Below, piece after piece: positions 45,929 to 56,108 of a stretch of 64,000 bases of DNA. The stretch comes from an uncultured Eubacteriales bacterium (GTDB lineage Bacteria; Bacillota; Clostridia; Lachnospirales; Cellulosilyticaceae). Numbering within the stretch: the first letter of the stretch is position 1; the number at the start of each line of letters is the position of its first letter. Below the pieces are notes generated by a model. It saw nothing but the letters and a program-made list of their open reading frames with translations, had not been told where the DNA came from and did no database searches. The stretch covers positions 62,001 to 126,000 of the forward strand of contig URVM01000008.1 of the NCBI GenBank assembly GCA_900551325.1, in the 5' to 3' direction. The position numbers and the translations under genes are program-made.

Positions 45929-46657
45929 ATGAATATATGGAGTATTATTTTACTTGCATTTATAGCAGAGGGAATAGGTGTACTAATAGGTATAGTATTA
46001 TACTACCTATTCAATATTAAAAGTCAGCGTTTAATAGGAATGCTCTTTGGGGTTACTTCAGGGATTATGATCTCTATGATCTGCTTTGATGTATTACCTC
46101 ATGCAACAGAAGCTGGAGAAAATGGACTTATGGTAATAGGTGTTGTCATAGGTATTTTAATTGGGCTTTTTTTAGAAGATTTAACAAGTCTATTAGGTAG
46201 TGGAATAAAGGGAAATAAAAGTAAACAAATGCATACGGGTCTTATGCTTTTATTAGGTATTGCTATACATAATGTACCAGAAGGTATTGCTATGGGAACC
46301 TTGGGTGTTACGTCGCCAGAAACTATTATGCAATTTGCCTTTGTTATTTGTATTCATAGTATACCAGAAGCCATTGCTATAGCTATTCCTTTAAAAGCAG
46401 CTAGAACTCCTTCCAAAATAGTATGGAGTATTCCTTTAGTGCTGGGATGTATTATGGGAATTGGGGGAGGAATTGGCTTTATGATGAGTCAAATAGCAAG
46501 CAATTTTATAACCCTTATATTAGGCCTAGCTGCTGGAATTATCTTGTACATTGTATGTGAGGAACTTATTCCAGAATCTCGGAAGATTTGGAATGGGAGA
46601 ATGACAACAGTAGCAACTATTATAGGTATTATTTTAGGCATGCTCTTAGTTGGATAA
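45929..46657 (+). CDS. ZIP-family metal transporter
   Basis: 242 residues, about eight membrane segments. The ZIP signature HNVPEGIAMG lies in TM4 and HSIPEAIAIAIP in TM5, which form the binuclear metal site; CFDVLPHATEA is an additional ligand-bearing segment. Probably imports zinc or another divalent metal. The GTG at 45920 overlaps the ribosome-binding site AGAGGAGG, so ATG 45929 is the start. Confidence 0.88.
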   Translation: MNIWSIILLAFIAEGIGVLIGIVLYYLFNIKSQRLIGMLFGVTSGIMISMICFDVLPHATEAGENGLMVIGVVIGILIGLFLEDLTSLLGSGIKGNKSKQMHTGLMLLLGIAIHNVPEGIAMGTLGVTSPETIMQFAFVICIHSIPEAIAIAIPLKAARTPSKIVWSIPLVLGCIMGIGGGIGFMMSQIASNFITLILGLAAGIILYIVCEELIPESRKIWNGRMTTVATIIGIILGMLLVG

Positions 46658-46748
46658 TATTACATTTTGAATACAATTTTTTTGAAATTACCTTACATAT
46701 GTAAAAATGTGATAAACTATATAAAGTTAAACTAAGAGGAGGCAACAA

Positions 46749-48797
46749 ATGAAAGCAAAGAAACTACTGATAAGCGCCCTAGTATGCGCTTGTGCATGGA
46801 CTATACCTGTTTTCGGGGCACAGAATATAGAGTACGTACATAATACAAACAATGAACTAGTAAAAGAAATGGCTATAGACCTTAAAACGGAAAAGTCTAT
46901 TAAGAACTTTAATGATACATATTATATCTCAACAGATTTTATTAAAACATATATAAATGGGGTAACCACAACTTGGGATAGTGTGCTTAAAGAAACAACT
47001 ATTATAATTGAAGGAAATACTTATAGCTTTAAGTCAGAAGGTATGAGTATGGATGTAAATGGCGTAAACTATCCTTTGAATGCCCCTATAATAGTAAGAG
47101 ATAATAAAACATGGTTACCAATGAAATCCTTTATGGAGGCATTAGGTGGAAATATTCAGTATGTAGTATCTACAAAGACTATGAAAGTACAGTTTCCTCT
47201 AACAGAAGTAGAAAAATTAAATACACCACCAGTTGCTGACTTTCAGTTTGGACAAGAATCCTATATTCAAGGACAGAAGGTAGAAGTAGTAGACAAGAGC
47301 ACAGATCCTGACGGACATTTAATAGAAGATAGAATGTGGAGAATCGAAGGAAACGAAAAACAATATAAAAGTTTTGACGACCTAAAAAAAGATTTAAAAG
47401 TTGGATCAAATAATATTAGTTTACGTGTTCAAGATAGCTTACATAGATGGAGTGAGTGGACTACAAAAGAGTTGGTTATAAAAGAAAATAAAGCACCTGT
47501 TATTAAAGAACTAAAAACTGATAAAGATGCTTATAGTCAAGGTGAGCCTATTTTATTTAAAGACTATGTGTATGAAAATGAAGAATGGGAAACCATTGTA
47601 GAAGAAAGATGGACTTATCAATATATGGGCAAATCAGACACCCAAGTTATGGAAGGCAAACCATACAAGCTATTTAGTGAAGGGCATTATAAAGTAACTT
47701 TAGAAGTTAAAGATAGTTTTGGGAAATGGAGTAAGCCTTATACTTTAGACCTTAAAGTGACAGATAAGGTAGTTCAAAGTGAGCTTATGTATAGATTTAC
47801 AGAAGGACGCATAGGAGATATTCTAGAGAATTATAATAACTTTAACTTCCAAAACTTTGACCCTGTTATTCCAAGTCGAACAACTTACACAGGCGCTACT
47901 TTAATTATGAGTAACTCTCCAGAATCTGTACCTAGCAAGGGTATTTTATATGAAGATACTTTCCAAGGAGAAGGAAGAATCTTATATCATCATAAAAATG
48001 CTTCAAATGATAATAGTAGAAAACGCTTTGTGATTATGATGGAAAATGTAAATGAGTTTCCTATTAAAGTAGTAAGTATGAATGAAAGTCATAAAGGACC
48101 TTCTACAGATATTCTTTATTTAGGCCAGCAAGTAACAGCAGATATACTAGACCAAGGTATAGAAAAGCACTACACATTACAACCAGGTGAAAAAACATAT
48201 TTATTTGATACAGGCAAGAGAAATTGGTATAAAGGACAAACTATATCAGGAATGTTGGACTTATACTGTCAAAGTCCTTTAAAAATAACTATCGCTATGG
48301 TAGGGGATCAAACTCAAATGAAGCATATTGAGAATTTAACTTATCTACAACATGATGGTACTCACACAAGAGGAACATTCCCTAATGCAGATAGATACTA
48401 TACAGTAGATATACCAAAAGATCAACCTTATAAATTAATGTTAGGTCTAGCATCAGGGGATATTGAACAACCTATTACAGGTTATGACGCCCTTACAGGT
48501 AAAGGTGTAGTCAATAAAGGAAACTATGGTGTAAAATATCATATTCAAATTAATACTGAAGAAAATACAGGTATTTTATTAAATCCACGTGGTAATATAT
48601 TTAAAGGTGCCATAGCATGGAAAAATGAGCGTAGCTTTGAGGCACCAACAGGACATTTAAATGGTGGTAAAAATGCAGTAACTATAGGAACTGTTAAACC
48701 AGGCAAAACTAAAGAACTTCTTTATATGCTTCCAAATGGTTCATCAGCTCCAGTACTTATTTGCTTTATTCCAGAAAATTTATGGAATAACTATTAA
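46749..48797 (+). CDS. secreted stalk-domain protein with Ig/PKD-like repeats
   Basis: 682 residues. The signal peptide ends near VFGA-Q (about 24). A copper-amine-oxidase-N-like 'stalk' domain follows (about 55-150; NAPIIVRDNKTWLPMKSFME, ALGG), then two PKD-like beta domains (VADFQFGQESYIQGQKVEVV and KTDKDAYSQGEPILFKDYVY). A C-terminal region of about 330 residues has no name I recognise. Such proteins sit on the clostridial surface, probably in cell-wall or sugar binding; the exact role is unknown. Confidence 0.78.
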   Translation: MKAKKLLISALVCACAWTIPVFGAQNIEYVHNTNNELVKEMAIDLKTEKSIKNFNDTYYISTDFIKTYINGVTTTWDSVLKETTIIIEGNTYSFKSEGMSMDVNGVNYPLNAPIIVRDNKTWLPMKSFMEALGGNIQYVVSTKTMKVQFPLTEVEKLNTPPVADFQFGQESYIQGQKVEVVDKSTDPDGHLIEDRMWRIEGNEKQYKSFDDLKKDLKVGSNNISLRVQDSLHRWSEWTTKELVIKENKAPVIKELKTDKDAYSQGEPILFKDYVYENEEWETIVEERWTYQYMGKSDTQVMEGKPYKLFSEGHYKVTLEVKDSFGKWSKPYTLDLKVTDKVVQSELMYRFTEGRIGDILENYNNFNFQNFDPVIPSRTTYTGATLIMSNSPESVPSKGILYEDTFQGEGRILYHHKNASNDNSRKRFVIMMENVNEFPIKVVSMNESHKGPSTDILYLGQQVTADILDQGIEKHYTLQPGEKTYLFDTGKRNWYKGQTISGMLDLYCQSPLKITIAMVGDQTQMKHIENLTYLQHDGTHTRGTFPNADRYYTVDIPKDQPYKLMLGLASGDIEQPITGYDALTGKGVVNKGNYGVKYHIQINTEENTGILLNPRGNIFKGAIAWKNERSFEAPTGHLNGGKNAVTIGTVKPGKTKELLYMLPNGSSAPVLICFIPENLWNNY

Positions 48798-48818
48798 AAT
48801 TTACATATGGTTTAAAAT

Positions 48819-48848
48819 GCACCTATTAAAAATATAGGTGCTATTTTT
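48819..48848 (+). terminator. terminator after the stalk-domain gene
   Basis: The stem GCACCTAT/ATAGGTGC is followed by TATTTTTAT. Confidence 0.75.
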
Positions 48849-48968
48849 ATATTAATTAATAAGCCTAATAAAAATATTATTAAGGACAATTAATAAAATC
48901 TAATCGTATAAAAATCTGCTAAAGTGTAAAAATAAGGATGTATTTTACTATACTGAGGAGGTTTTTTT

Positions 48969-49283
48969 ATGCCAAAATTAAATTGTAGTGTACAGAACTG
49001 TGCTTATAATGCAGAAAGCTGTTGTAGTTTAGGAAATGTAAAAGTAGATGGCTCATCAAACACAGAGCATACAGAAGGTACTTGTTGTAATAGTTTTACA
49101 GAAGGTGGAGAGGGACATAACTGCAGTAGTGGACCAGCAGACAACTCTGAAATAGATTGCCAGGCTACTAACTGTACACATAATGATAATTGTAAGTGCT
49201 GTGCAGATAGTATCCAAGTAGTAGGTAATGGAGCTGACCGCTGTGGCGAAACTGAATGTGGTACTTTTTCCAGAAAAAGCTAG
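48969..49283 (+). CDS. tandem DUF1540 cysteine-rich protein
   Basis: 104 residues with two DUF1540 units of about 40 residues: LNCSVQNCAYNAESCCSLGN ... CCNSF and IDCQATNCTHNDNCKCCADS ... ECGTF. Each carries about six cysteines that probably bind metal. Family function unknown; common in Clostridia. A strong GAGGAGG site precedes it. Confidence 0.88.
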   Translation: MPKLNCSVQNCAYNAESCCSLGNVKVDGSSNTEHTEGTCCNSFTEGGEGHNCSSGPADNSEIDCQATNCTHNDNCKCCADSIQVVGNGADRCGETECGTFSRKS

Positions 49284-49348
49284 GATAGATTTATAGGATA
49301 AGCATATACTAGTTATGTTAATAAAATACATCTTTAGGAGAGACAACT

Positions 49349-49555
49349 ATGGCAAACACAAAAAATTCAAGTTACAATAAAACATCAAATAATGCATCAA
49401 ATTCAAGTTATAATAAAACATCAAACAATGCATCAAATTCAAGTTACAATAAAACATCAAATAGTACATCAAATTCAAGCTATAATAATGCATCAAATTC
49501 AGCGTATGATGAAACTACAGACTGTGGAAATTGCGGGAACTGTGGTAGAAAATAG
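49349..49555 (+). CDS. 12-residue-repeat low-complexity protein
   Basis: 68 residues consisting of about three and a half copies of SSYNKTSNNASN followed by DCGNCGNCGRK. The 36-bp DNA unit is repeated with few changes and one copy lost 12 bases, so it arose by recent tandem duplication. AGGAGAGAC precedes the ATG. A cysteine/glycine tail after a Ser-Asn-Tyr repeat suggests a surface or spore-coat-like structural peptide (inference). It lies 65 bases after the DUF1540 gene; terminator follows. Confidence 0.7.
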   Translation: MANTKNSSYNKTSNNASNSSYNKTSNNASNSSYNKTSNSTSNSSYNNASNSAYDETTDCGNCGNCGRK

Positions 49556-49569
49556 TTAAATGAATAGAT

Positions 49570-49612
49570 AAAAGCCAATAGGAGAACAAACATTCTCTTA
49601 TTGGCTTTTTCT
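49570..49612 (+). terminator. terminator after the repeat-protein gene
   Basis: The stem AAAAGCCAATAGGAGAA/TTCTCTTATTGGCTTTT (one G-T pair) is followed by T-rich sequence. Confidence 0.92.
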
Positions 49613-49681
49613 TTTTAACTACATAGTGTATGATAGATAAAAATAGATGGTAAACTTTAAGAAGAAGGGAATGAAAAGAGA

Positions 49682-51676
49682 ATGGATAAAAAGAAAGTTT
49701 TTAAGATACAATCTGCTTTTAAACCTACAGGCGACCAACCACACGCTATTGAAAAATTAGTAGCAAGTATAGAAAAAGGCAATCGTTATCAGACACTTTT
49801 AGGTGTAACAGGTTCAGGAAAAACTTTTACAATGGCAAATATTATTGAAAAGGTTCAAAAGCCCACTTTAATTATTGCACATAATAAAACACTTGCTGCC
49901 CAGCTTTATAGTGAATTTAAAGAGTTCTTTCCAGACAATGCAGTAGAATACTTTGTTTCTTACTATGATTATTATCAGCCAGAGGCCTATGTGCCTTCAA
50001 GTGATACTTATATTGAAAAAGATTCTAGTGTAAATGAAGAGATTGATAAGCTACGTCACTCGGCAACAGCGGCATTAGCTGAGAGAAATGACGTGATTAT
50101 TGTAGCCAGTGTATCTTGTATTTACGGTTTAGGTGACCCTGTTGACTATGAAAATCAAGTATTATCTTTACGTACAGGGATGGAAATGGATAGAGATGAT
50201 GTACTTAGAAAGCTTGTACAAATTCAGTACAATCGTAATGATATGGACTTTGCTAGATCAACCTTTAGAGTAAGAGGGGATACAGTAGAAATTATTCCAG
50301 CAGGTGCATCAGAAAAAGCTATACGTGTAGAGTTCTTTGGGGATGAGATTGATAGAATTGCAGAAATTGATCCTCTTACTGGAGCTGTACTTGGCTATCG
50401 TGACCACGTAGCTATTTTCCCAGCTTCTCACTACTCTATTAGTAGAGAAAAGATGGAAGTAGCTATAGAAGCCATAGAGCAAGAACTCAAAGAAAGATTA
50501 GAAGAACTGAAAAATGAAGATAAATTATTAGAGATGCAAAGACTAGCTCAACGTACTAACTTTGATATTGAGATGTTAAGAGAAATGGGTTATTGTTCAG
50601 GAGTAGAAAACTATTCTCGTCACTTATCAGGTAGAGAGAAGGGCAGTACACCATTTACCCTTATAGATTACTTCCCAGATGATTTTCTTATTATGGTAGA
50701 TGAGTCTCATATGACCGTACCTCAAATTCGTGGTATGTATAATGGTGACCAAGCCCGTAAAAATGTATTAGTAGATTATGGTTTTAGGCTACCATCTGCT
50801 CTTGATAATAGACCACTTCAATTTGATGAATTTGAAGAAAAGATTAACCAAATTATGTTTGTATCTGCTACACCAGCTCAGTATGAACTAGAACATTCCC
50901 TATGTATAGCAGAGCAGCTTATTAGACCTACAGGATTACTTGATCCACCAATTGATGTACGACCTGTCAAAGGACAAATTGATGATTTATTAGGTGAGAT
51001 TAATAAACTAACGGCTAAAGGGGAAAAGATATTAGTAACGACTCTTACAAAACGTATGTCTGAAGACTTAACAGATTATCTAAAAGAAATGGGTATAAAG
51101 GTTAAGTATCTTCATTCAGATATTGATACACTTGAGCGTATAGAAATTGTACGTGATTTACGTATGGGTGTATTTGATGTATTAGTAGGTATTAACTTAC
51201 TACGTGAAGGATTAGATATTCCAGAAGTATCTTTAGTAGCTATTTTAGATGCAGATAAGGAAGGATTCTTACGATCTGAAACTGCGCTTATCCAGACGAT
51301 AGGTCGTGCAGCTAGAAACTCAGAAGGGCATGTAATTATGTATGCAGACCATGTTACAAGGTCTATGCAAAATGCTATATCAGAAACTAATAGAAGAAGA
51401 CAGATTCAGATGGATTACAATGAAGCTCACGGTATTACACCTCAAACTATTAAGAAAGAAATTAGAGACTTAATTGTAGCCACTAAGACAAGTAAGAAAG
51501 AAGATGAATTCTTTAAGGAAAAAGATCCAGAATCTATGAGTCCAGAAGAACTTAAAAAGACTATAGATAAGGTAGAAAAAGAAATGAAGAAGGCAGCTCG
51601 TGACTTACAATTTGAGCGTGCAGCAGAACTTAGAGATACACTTATTAAGCTTAAACAACTATCTGTATCAAGATAA
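49682..51676 (+). CDS. uvrB: excinuclease ABC subunit B
   Basis: DNA-damage-verifying helicase-like subunit of nucleotide excision repair, 664 residues. Walker [11 protein letters not shown], the beta-hairpin region [20 protein letters not shown], motif [10 protein letters not shown], and the C-terminal UVR motif ([12 protein letters not shown]). Length normal. uvrA follows 89 bases later behind its own LexA-box promoter. Confidence 0.97.
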   Translation: MDKKKVFKIQSAFKPTGDQPHAIEKLVASIEKGNRYQTLLGVTGSGKTFTMANIIEKVQKPTLIIAHNKTLAAQLYSEFKEFFPDNAVEYFVSYYDYYQPEAYVPSSDTYIEKDSSVNEEIDKLRHSATAALAERNDVIIVASVSCIYGLGDPVDYENQVLSLRTGMEMDRDDVLRKLVQIQYNRNDMDFARSTFRVRGDTVEIIPAGASEKAIRVEFFGDEIDRIAEIDPLTGAVLGYRDHVAIFPASHYSISREKMEVAIEAIEQELKERLEELKNEDKLLEMQRLAQRTNFDIEMLREMGYCSGVENYSRHLSGREKGSTPFTLIDYFPDDFLIMVDESHMTVPQIRGMYNGDQARKNVLVDYGFRLPSALDNRPLQFDEFEEKINQIMFVSATPAQYELEHSLCIAEQLIRPTGLLDPPIDVRPVKGQIDDLLGEINKLTAKGEKILVTTLTKRMSEDLTDYLKEMGIKVKYLHSDIDTLERIEIVRDLRMGVFDVLVGINLLREGLDIPEVSLVAILDADKEGFLRSETALIQTIGRAARNSEGHVIMYADHVTRSMQNAISETNRRRQIQMDYNEAHGITPQTIKKEIRDLIVATKTSKKEDEFFKEKDPESMSPEELKKTIDKVEKEMKKAARDLQFERAAELRDTLIKLKQLSVSR

Positions 51677-51694
51677 ACTAACTAAAATTGACAG

Positions 51695-51733
51695 CGAACA
51701 TATGTTTGATTTTGCCTATTGGTGTGATATAAT
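51695..51733 (+). promoter_or_regulatory. LexA box and promoter before uvrA
   Basis: CGAACATATGTTTG (51695-51708) is a perfect match to the Gram-positive LexA consensus. It overlaps a -35 TTGATT (51706-51711) placed 16 bases before TATAAT (51728-51733). Confidence 0.9.
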
Positions 51734-51765
51734 AGCTTTAAAAAGATAGGTAAGAAGGGGATAAT

Positions 51766-54591
51766 ATGAAAAATAAGATTATGATTAAAGGTGCGCGTGA
51801 GCACAATTTAAAAAATATTGACCTTGAACTTACTCGTGACCAATTAATTGTCTTTACTGGATTAAGTGGTTCAGGTAAGTCCTCTTTAGCTTTTGATACC
51901 ATTTATGCTGAAGGACAAAGACGTTATGTAGAATCTTTATCAGCTTATGCTAGACAATTTTTAGGACAGATGGAAAAGCCAGACGTAGATTATATATCTG
52001 GATTATCCCCTGCTATTTCTATTGATCAAAAGACTACAAGTAAGAATCCACGTTCTACAGTAGGTACTGTTACAGAAATATATGATTATTTAAGATTACT
52101 TTTTGCCCGTGTAGGGATACCACATTGTCCAAGTTGTGGTAAAGAAATTAAAAAGCAAACTATAGATCAAATGGTAGACCAATTGATGGAGCTTCCAGAA
52201 CGTACAAAAGTACAGCTTTTAGCACCAGTTGTAAGAGGGCGTAAAGGTAGACATGAGAAGGTTCTTGAAACAGCAGTAAAGCAAGGATATATACGTGCAC
52301 GCATTGACGGAGTAGTATATGACCTAACAGAAATGGAAGTAGACTTAGATAAGAATAAAAAGCACTCTATAGATATTGTAGTAGACCGTTTAGTGATTAA
52401 GGAAGGTATTCAAAAACGTTTAACAGACTCTATTGAGACAGTTATGAAGCAAACAGGTGGCCTAATGATTGCAGAAATTAATGGGGAAGAAGAGATTAAC
52501 TTTAGCCAAAGCTTTTCTTGTCCAGATTGCCAAATTAGCATTGATGAAATAGAGCCTCGTTTATTCTCTTTCAACAATCCTTTTGGAGCTTGTCCAACTT
52601 GTACAGGACTTGGTGAAAAGTTAGAAGTAGACCCAGAGCTTGTTATACCTAATCCAGAGCTTACTCTAAGACAAGGGGCTATTGCTGTTATAGGATGGGG
52701 TTCTATTGCCAATCCAGATAGTTATGCCTATGCTCTATTTAAAGCACTTATGGCTAAGTATGACTTTGACTTAGATACACCATTTAGTGAACTTCCAGAA
52801 AAGGTACAAAATATTATCTTGTACGGTACAGGTGATGAGAAGGTACAGTTTACCTTTAGTGGAGAATACGGTACAAGACACTATGATTATGCCTTTGATG
52901 GTGTAGTAGGCAATACTAAACGCCGTTATGAAGAAAGTTCTTCAGAGAGTATGCGTGATGAATATGAAAGCTTTATGACAAGTATTCCATGTAAAACTTG
53001 TAAAGGTGCAAGACTTAAGCCAGAAGCACTTGCAGTAACTGTAGGTGATAAAAATATTAATGATGTAACCAATATGTCTATTGGAGAGCTTAGAACTTTC
53101 TTCTTAGAAGTAGAACTTACAAATAGACAAAAAGCCATAGGTGATCAAATACTAAAAGAGATTAATGCAAGACTTGGTTTCTTGGTAGATGTAGGTCTTG
53201 ATTATCTTACTTTATCTCGTTCTTCAGGTACTTTATCAGGAGGAGAGGCACAGCGTATTCGTTTAGCTACTCAAATTGGTTCAGGTCTTGTAGGTGTACT
53301 TTATATTTTGGACGAGCCTAGTATAGGACTTCACCAAAGAGATAATGAAAGGCTGATTCAAACCTTAGTCCGTCTAAGAGATTTAGGAAATACACTTATT
53401 GTTGTAGAACATGATGAGGATACAATGCATGCGGCAGACTGGATCGTAGATATAGGGCCAGGTGCTGGTGAGCATGGTGGACAAATTATATCAAGTGGTC
53501 CAATAGATACAATTTTAGCTTGTGAATCCTCTGAAACAGGAGCTTACTTAAGTGGACGTAAGCAGATAGAGATCCCAGAGAAAAGAAGAAAAGGTAATGG
53601 CAATAAAATCAAAATTGTAGGTGCCAAAGAAAATAACCTTAAAAATGTAAGTGTAGATATTCCACTTGGAACTTTAACTTGTATTACAGGTGTATCAGGA
53701 TCAGGAAAGAGTACTTTAATCAATGAGATTCTTCTTAAGCGTCTCGCGCGTGATTTAAATCGTGCTAAGCTTAAACCAGGAGCTCATAAAGATATTAAAG
53801 GCCTAGAAAATCTAGATAAGGTTATTCACATCGACCAATCTCCAATCGGGCGTACACCACGTTCTAATCCAGCTACTTATGTAGGTGTATTTGATATGAT
53901 ACGTGATGTTTTTGCAGGCACACAAGAAGCTAAGATGAAAGGTTATCAAAAAGGACGTTTTAGCTTTAACGTAAAAGGTGGACGCTGTGAAGCTTGTAGA
54001 GGGGATGGAATGCTTAAGATAGAAATGCATTTCTTACCAGATGTATATGTACCTTGTGAAGTATGTAAAGGTCAGCGTTACAATAGAGAGACTCTAGAAG
54101 TTAAATACAAAGATAAAACTATCTCAGATGTATTAGACATGACAGTTGAAGAAGCACTGAAATTCTTTGAGAACTTCCAAGCTATTAGCCGTAAGCTTCA
54201 AACACTTTATGATGTAGGATTAGGCTATATAAGACTTGGACAATCTTCAACTACTTTATCAGGTGGAGAGGCACAACGCGTAAAATTAGCTACAGAATTA
54301 AGTAAGCGCGGTACAGGTAAAACTATGTATATCTTAGATGAGCCAACAACAGGATTACACTTTGCCGATGTGCATAAGTTAGTAGGAATATTAGATAGAC
54401 TTGTGGAAAGCGGTAATACAGTTGTAGTTATTGAACATAATCTAGATGTTATTAAAACAGCAGACTATATTATTGATTTAGGCCCAGAAGGTGGTAGCCG
54501 TGGTGGTGAAATTGTAGCTACAGGTACACCTGAACAAGTAGCAAAAGTAGAGCAGTCCTATACAGGTAAGTTCTTGAAAAAGATGTTGTAG
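51766..54591 (+). CDS. uvrA: excinuclease ABC subunit A
   Basis: Damage-recognition ATPase, 941 residues. Two ABC modules: [20 protein letters not shown] and [15 protein letters not shown]; signatures [14 protein letters not shown] and [14 protein letters not shown]; zinc-finger cysteines [13 protein letters not shown]...CPTC and CEAC...CEVC. Adjacent to uvrB, with SOS control from the promoter at 51695. Confidence 0.98.
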   Translation: MKNKIMIKGAREHNLKNIDLELTRDQLIVFTGLSGSGKSSLAFDTIYAEGQRRYVESLSAYARQFLGQMEKPDVDYISGLSPAISIDQKTTSKNPRSTVGTVTEIYDYLRLLFARVGIPHCPSCGKEIKKQTIDQMVDQLMELPERTKVQLLAPVVRGRKGRHEKVLETAVKQGYIRARIDGVVYDLTEMEVDLDKNKKHSIDIVVDRLVIKEGIQKRLTDSIETVMKQTGGLMIAEINGEEEINFSQSFSCPDCQISIDEIEPRLFSFNNPFGACPTCTGLGEKLEVDPELVIPNPELTLRQGAIAVIGWGSIANPDSYAYALFKALMAKYDFDLDTPFSELPEKVQNIILYGTGDEKVQFTFSGEYGTRHYDYAFDGVVGNTKRRYEESSSESMRDEYESFMTSIPCKTCKGARLKPEALAVTVGDKNINDVTNMSIGELRTFFLEVELTNRQKAIGDQILKEINARLGFLVDVGLDYLTLSRSSGTLSGGEAQRIRLATQIGSGLVGVLYILDEPSIGLHQRDNERLIQTLVRLRDLGNTLIVVEHDEDTMHAADWIVDIGPGAGEHGGQIISSGPIDTILACESSETGAYLSGRKQIEIPEKRRKGNGNKIKIVGAKENNLKNVSVDIPLGTLTCITGVSGSGKSTLINEILLKRLARDLNRAKLKPGAHKDIKGLENLDKVIHIDQSPIGRTPRSNPATYVGVFDMIRDVFAGTQEAKMKGYQKGRFSFNVKGGRCEACRGDGMLKIEMHFLPDVYVPCEVCKGQRYNRETLEVKYKDKTISDVLDMTVEEALKFFENFQAISRKLQTLYDVGLGYIRLGQSSTTLSGGEAQRVKLATELSKRGTGKTMYILDEPTTGLHFADVHKLVGILDRLVESGNTVVVIEHNLDVIKTADYIIDLGPEGGSRGGEIVATGTPEQVAKVEQSYTGKFLKKML

Positions 54592-54629
54592 CACTTTCGT
54601 AAAAGAGTTTATTAAGGGACATATAAATA

Positions 54630-54677
54630 AAAAGGCTGTTATAGTAGAGTAAGTAATCTTCACTATAACAGCCTTTT
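54630..54677. terminator. bidirectional terminator between uvrA and the convergent stalk-domain gene
   Basis: A perfect stem AAAAGGCTGTTATAGT with its complement, A- and T-runs on both sides. Confidence 0.9.
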
Positions 54678-54686
54678 AAAATTTAA

Positions 54687-55838
54687 TTAGTATCTTTCGA
54701 TTGTAACTTTACTATCTTCGTATTTCATAACAAGGCGGCCACTGCCAACTTTATTGTACACATAGCCGTTAAATTCTTTATCACCAAGTTCTTCTTGAAG
54801 ATCTTCAATAATACTTTCCATGAAATCTTTTAAAGTTCTAAGGTCATCACGATCAATAGCACGTTCGAAGTCATTCCAGTTTTGTCTATCATCCATAGTA
54901 AGGTCAGTGTAGAGTTTGAAGCTAATTGTTTCAAAGTCATCACTTTCGTTTTCTAATTCAATTTCATCAATATTAATAATTTCATTTTTTAAGAGTTCAT
55001 ATTTAAGTGTAGGAAGTTTGTCATAGTCACTAATACTCATTAAGTAATCAGCAGCATCATCTAAATCATCTTGTGTAAGTTGTTTACTATAAGAGAAACG
55101 ACCTTTATTGTTGCATGTAAAGTTACCAACAGTCTCCTCTAAATAGTCATTAGAAAGGGTACCTTTAATAGCTACTTTTGAACCGAGTTCTTTTTGAATT
55201 ACAGCACACATATCATCAAGTAATGATTCAACCTTATCATCTTTCATTTTACCAAATGCTGTATTATCAGCTTTAGTATCAAATGATACAGTTAATTCTA
55301 ACTCTTCATTTCTTGAGTTATAATTTAAATCAAATAACCAGTACACACCATATTTATTTTCATAGTCTTCTTCTAAGATAGTTTCTAATTTAGCTAAACC
55401 AGCAGTTGATAAATCTGGTTTTTTAGATTCTTCTTCTTTTTTCTCTTCTTCTAGTTGTTCATAGTATTCAAGTTTTTTCTGAGCAGTTGCTAATTGATTT
55501 TTAAGTGTAGCAATCTCTAAGTTTTTGCTTGCAAGCTCTTGTTCTGTTACTGATGAAGCAGGTGTTTTTGAAGTGATTTGAACAGTTTTGTTTGTACCGT
55601 CCCAACCTACATTGTTATTAGTCATTTGACCTGCATCACGAAGTGATACGTATACAGTACCATCAATCATAAATGGTTCGTATTGAGGTGTTTTGAAACT
55701 ACCATCATATGTAACTTTAATATTATTATAAACAGCTTTTACATTTTTAGAAAGGTTTGCTGCATTTACAGAGAAAGCCCCTGTTCCAATTGCCATAACA
55801 CACCCTAAAGCTACAGCTTTTTTCATTTTTTTGCTCAT
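54687..55838 (-). CDS. secreted stalk-domain protein with coiled coil
   Basis: 383 residues. The signal peptide is cleaved near VNAA (about 26). A stalk domain of the copper-amine-oxidase-N type follows (about 40-90; YEPFMIDGTVYVSLRDAG, NNVGWDGTNKTVQI), then a coiled coil (about 98-135; LASKNLEIATLKNQLATAQK), then an acidic C-terminal region of two similar alpha/beta units. Probably a cell-surface protein; function unknown. AAGGAGG precedes the start. Confidence 0.78.
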   Translation of the reverse strand: MSKKMKKAVALGCVMAIGTGAFSVNAANLSKNVKAVYNNIKVTYDGSFKTPQYEPFMIDGTVYVSLRDAGQMTNNNVGWDGTNKTVQITSKTPASSVTEQELASKNLEIATLKNQLATAQKKLEYYEQLEEEKKEEESKKPDLSTAGLAKLETILEEDYENKYGVYWLFDLNYNSRNEELELTVSFDTKADNTAFGKMKDDKVESLLDDMCAVIQKELGSKVAIKGTLSNDYLEETVGNFTCNNKGRFSYSKQLTQDDLDDAADYLMSISDYDKLPTLKYELLKNEIINIDEIELENESDDFETISFKLYTDLTMDDRQNWNDFERAIDRDDLRTLKDFMESIIEDLQEELGDKEFNGYVYNKVGSGRLVMKYEDSKVTIERY

Positions 55839-56108
55839 AAAAATTAACCTCCTTCAGATTAAATAAGTTTATAGATATAAGCTATTAATACTAAGTATAG
55901 CTAATGAAACTTGAAAATTCAATTTAACTGGGGAAAATTAATGAAACTGTAATAAACTATTAACTTAAATATAATTTAACAATTTTAGGAAGTATAAAAT
56001 TGTGTTAGTTTATATGATAGTATAAAAAGTATTTGGGAAATATTAATATATATAAACTACTGAAACTGGTTTATACTTGAAGTAGAGAGATAAAAAAGGA
56101 GAAGTGCT

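Noticed and set aside
49349..49555. CRISPR array
   Set aside because: The 36-bp repeats are contiguous and in frame as coding sequence, with no unique spacers between them.
51688..51733. TTGACA at 51688 as the -35 of the uvrA promoter
   Set aside because: It lies 34 bases from the TATAAT, far beyond normal spacing; TTGATT at 51706 with a 16-base spacer fits better.
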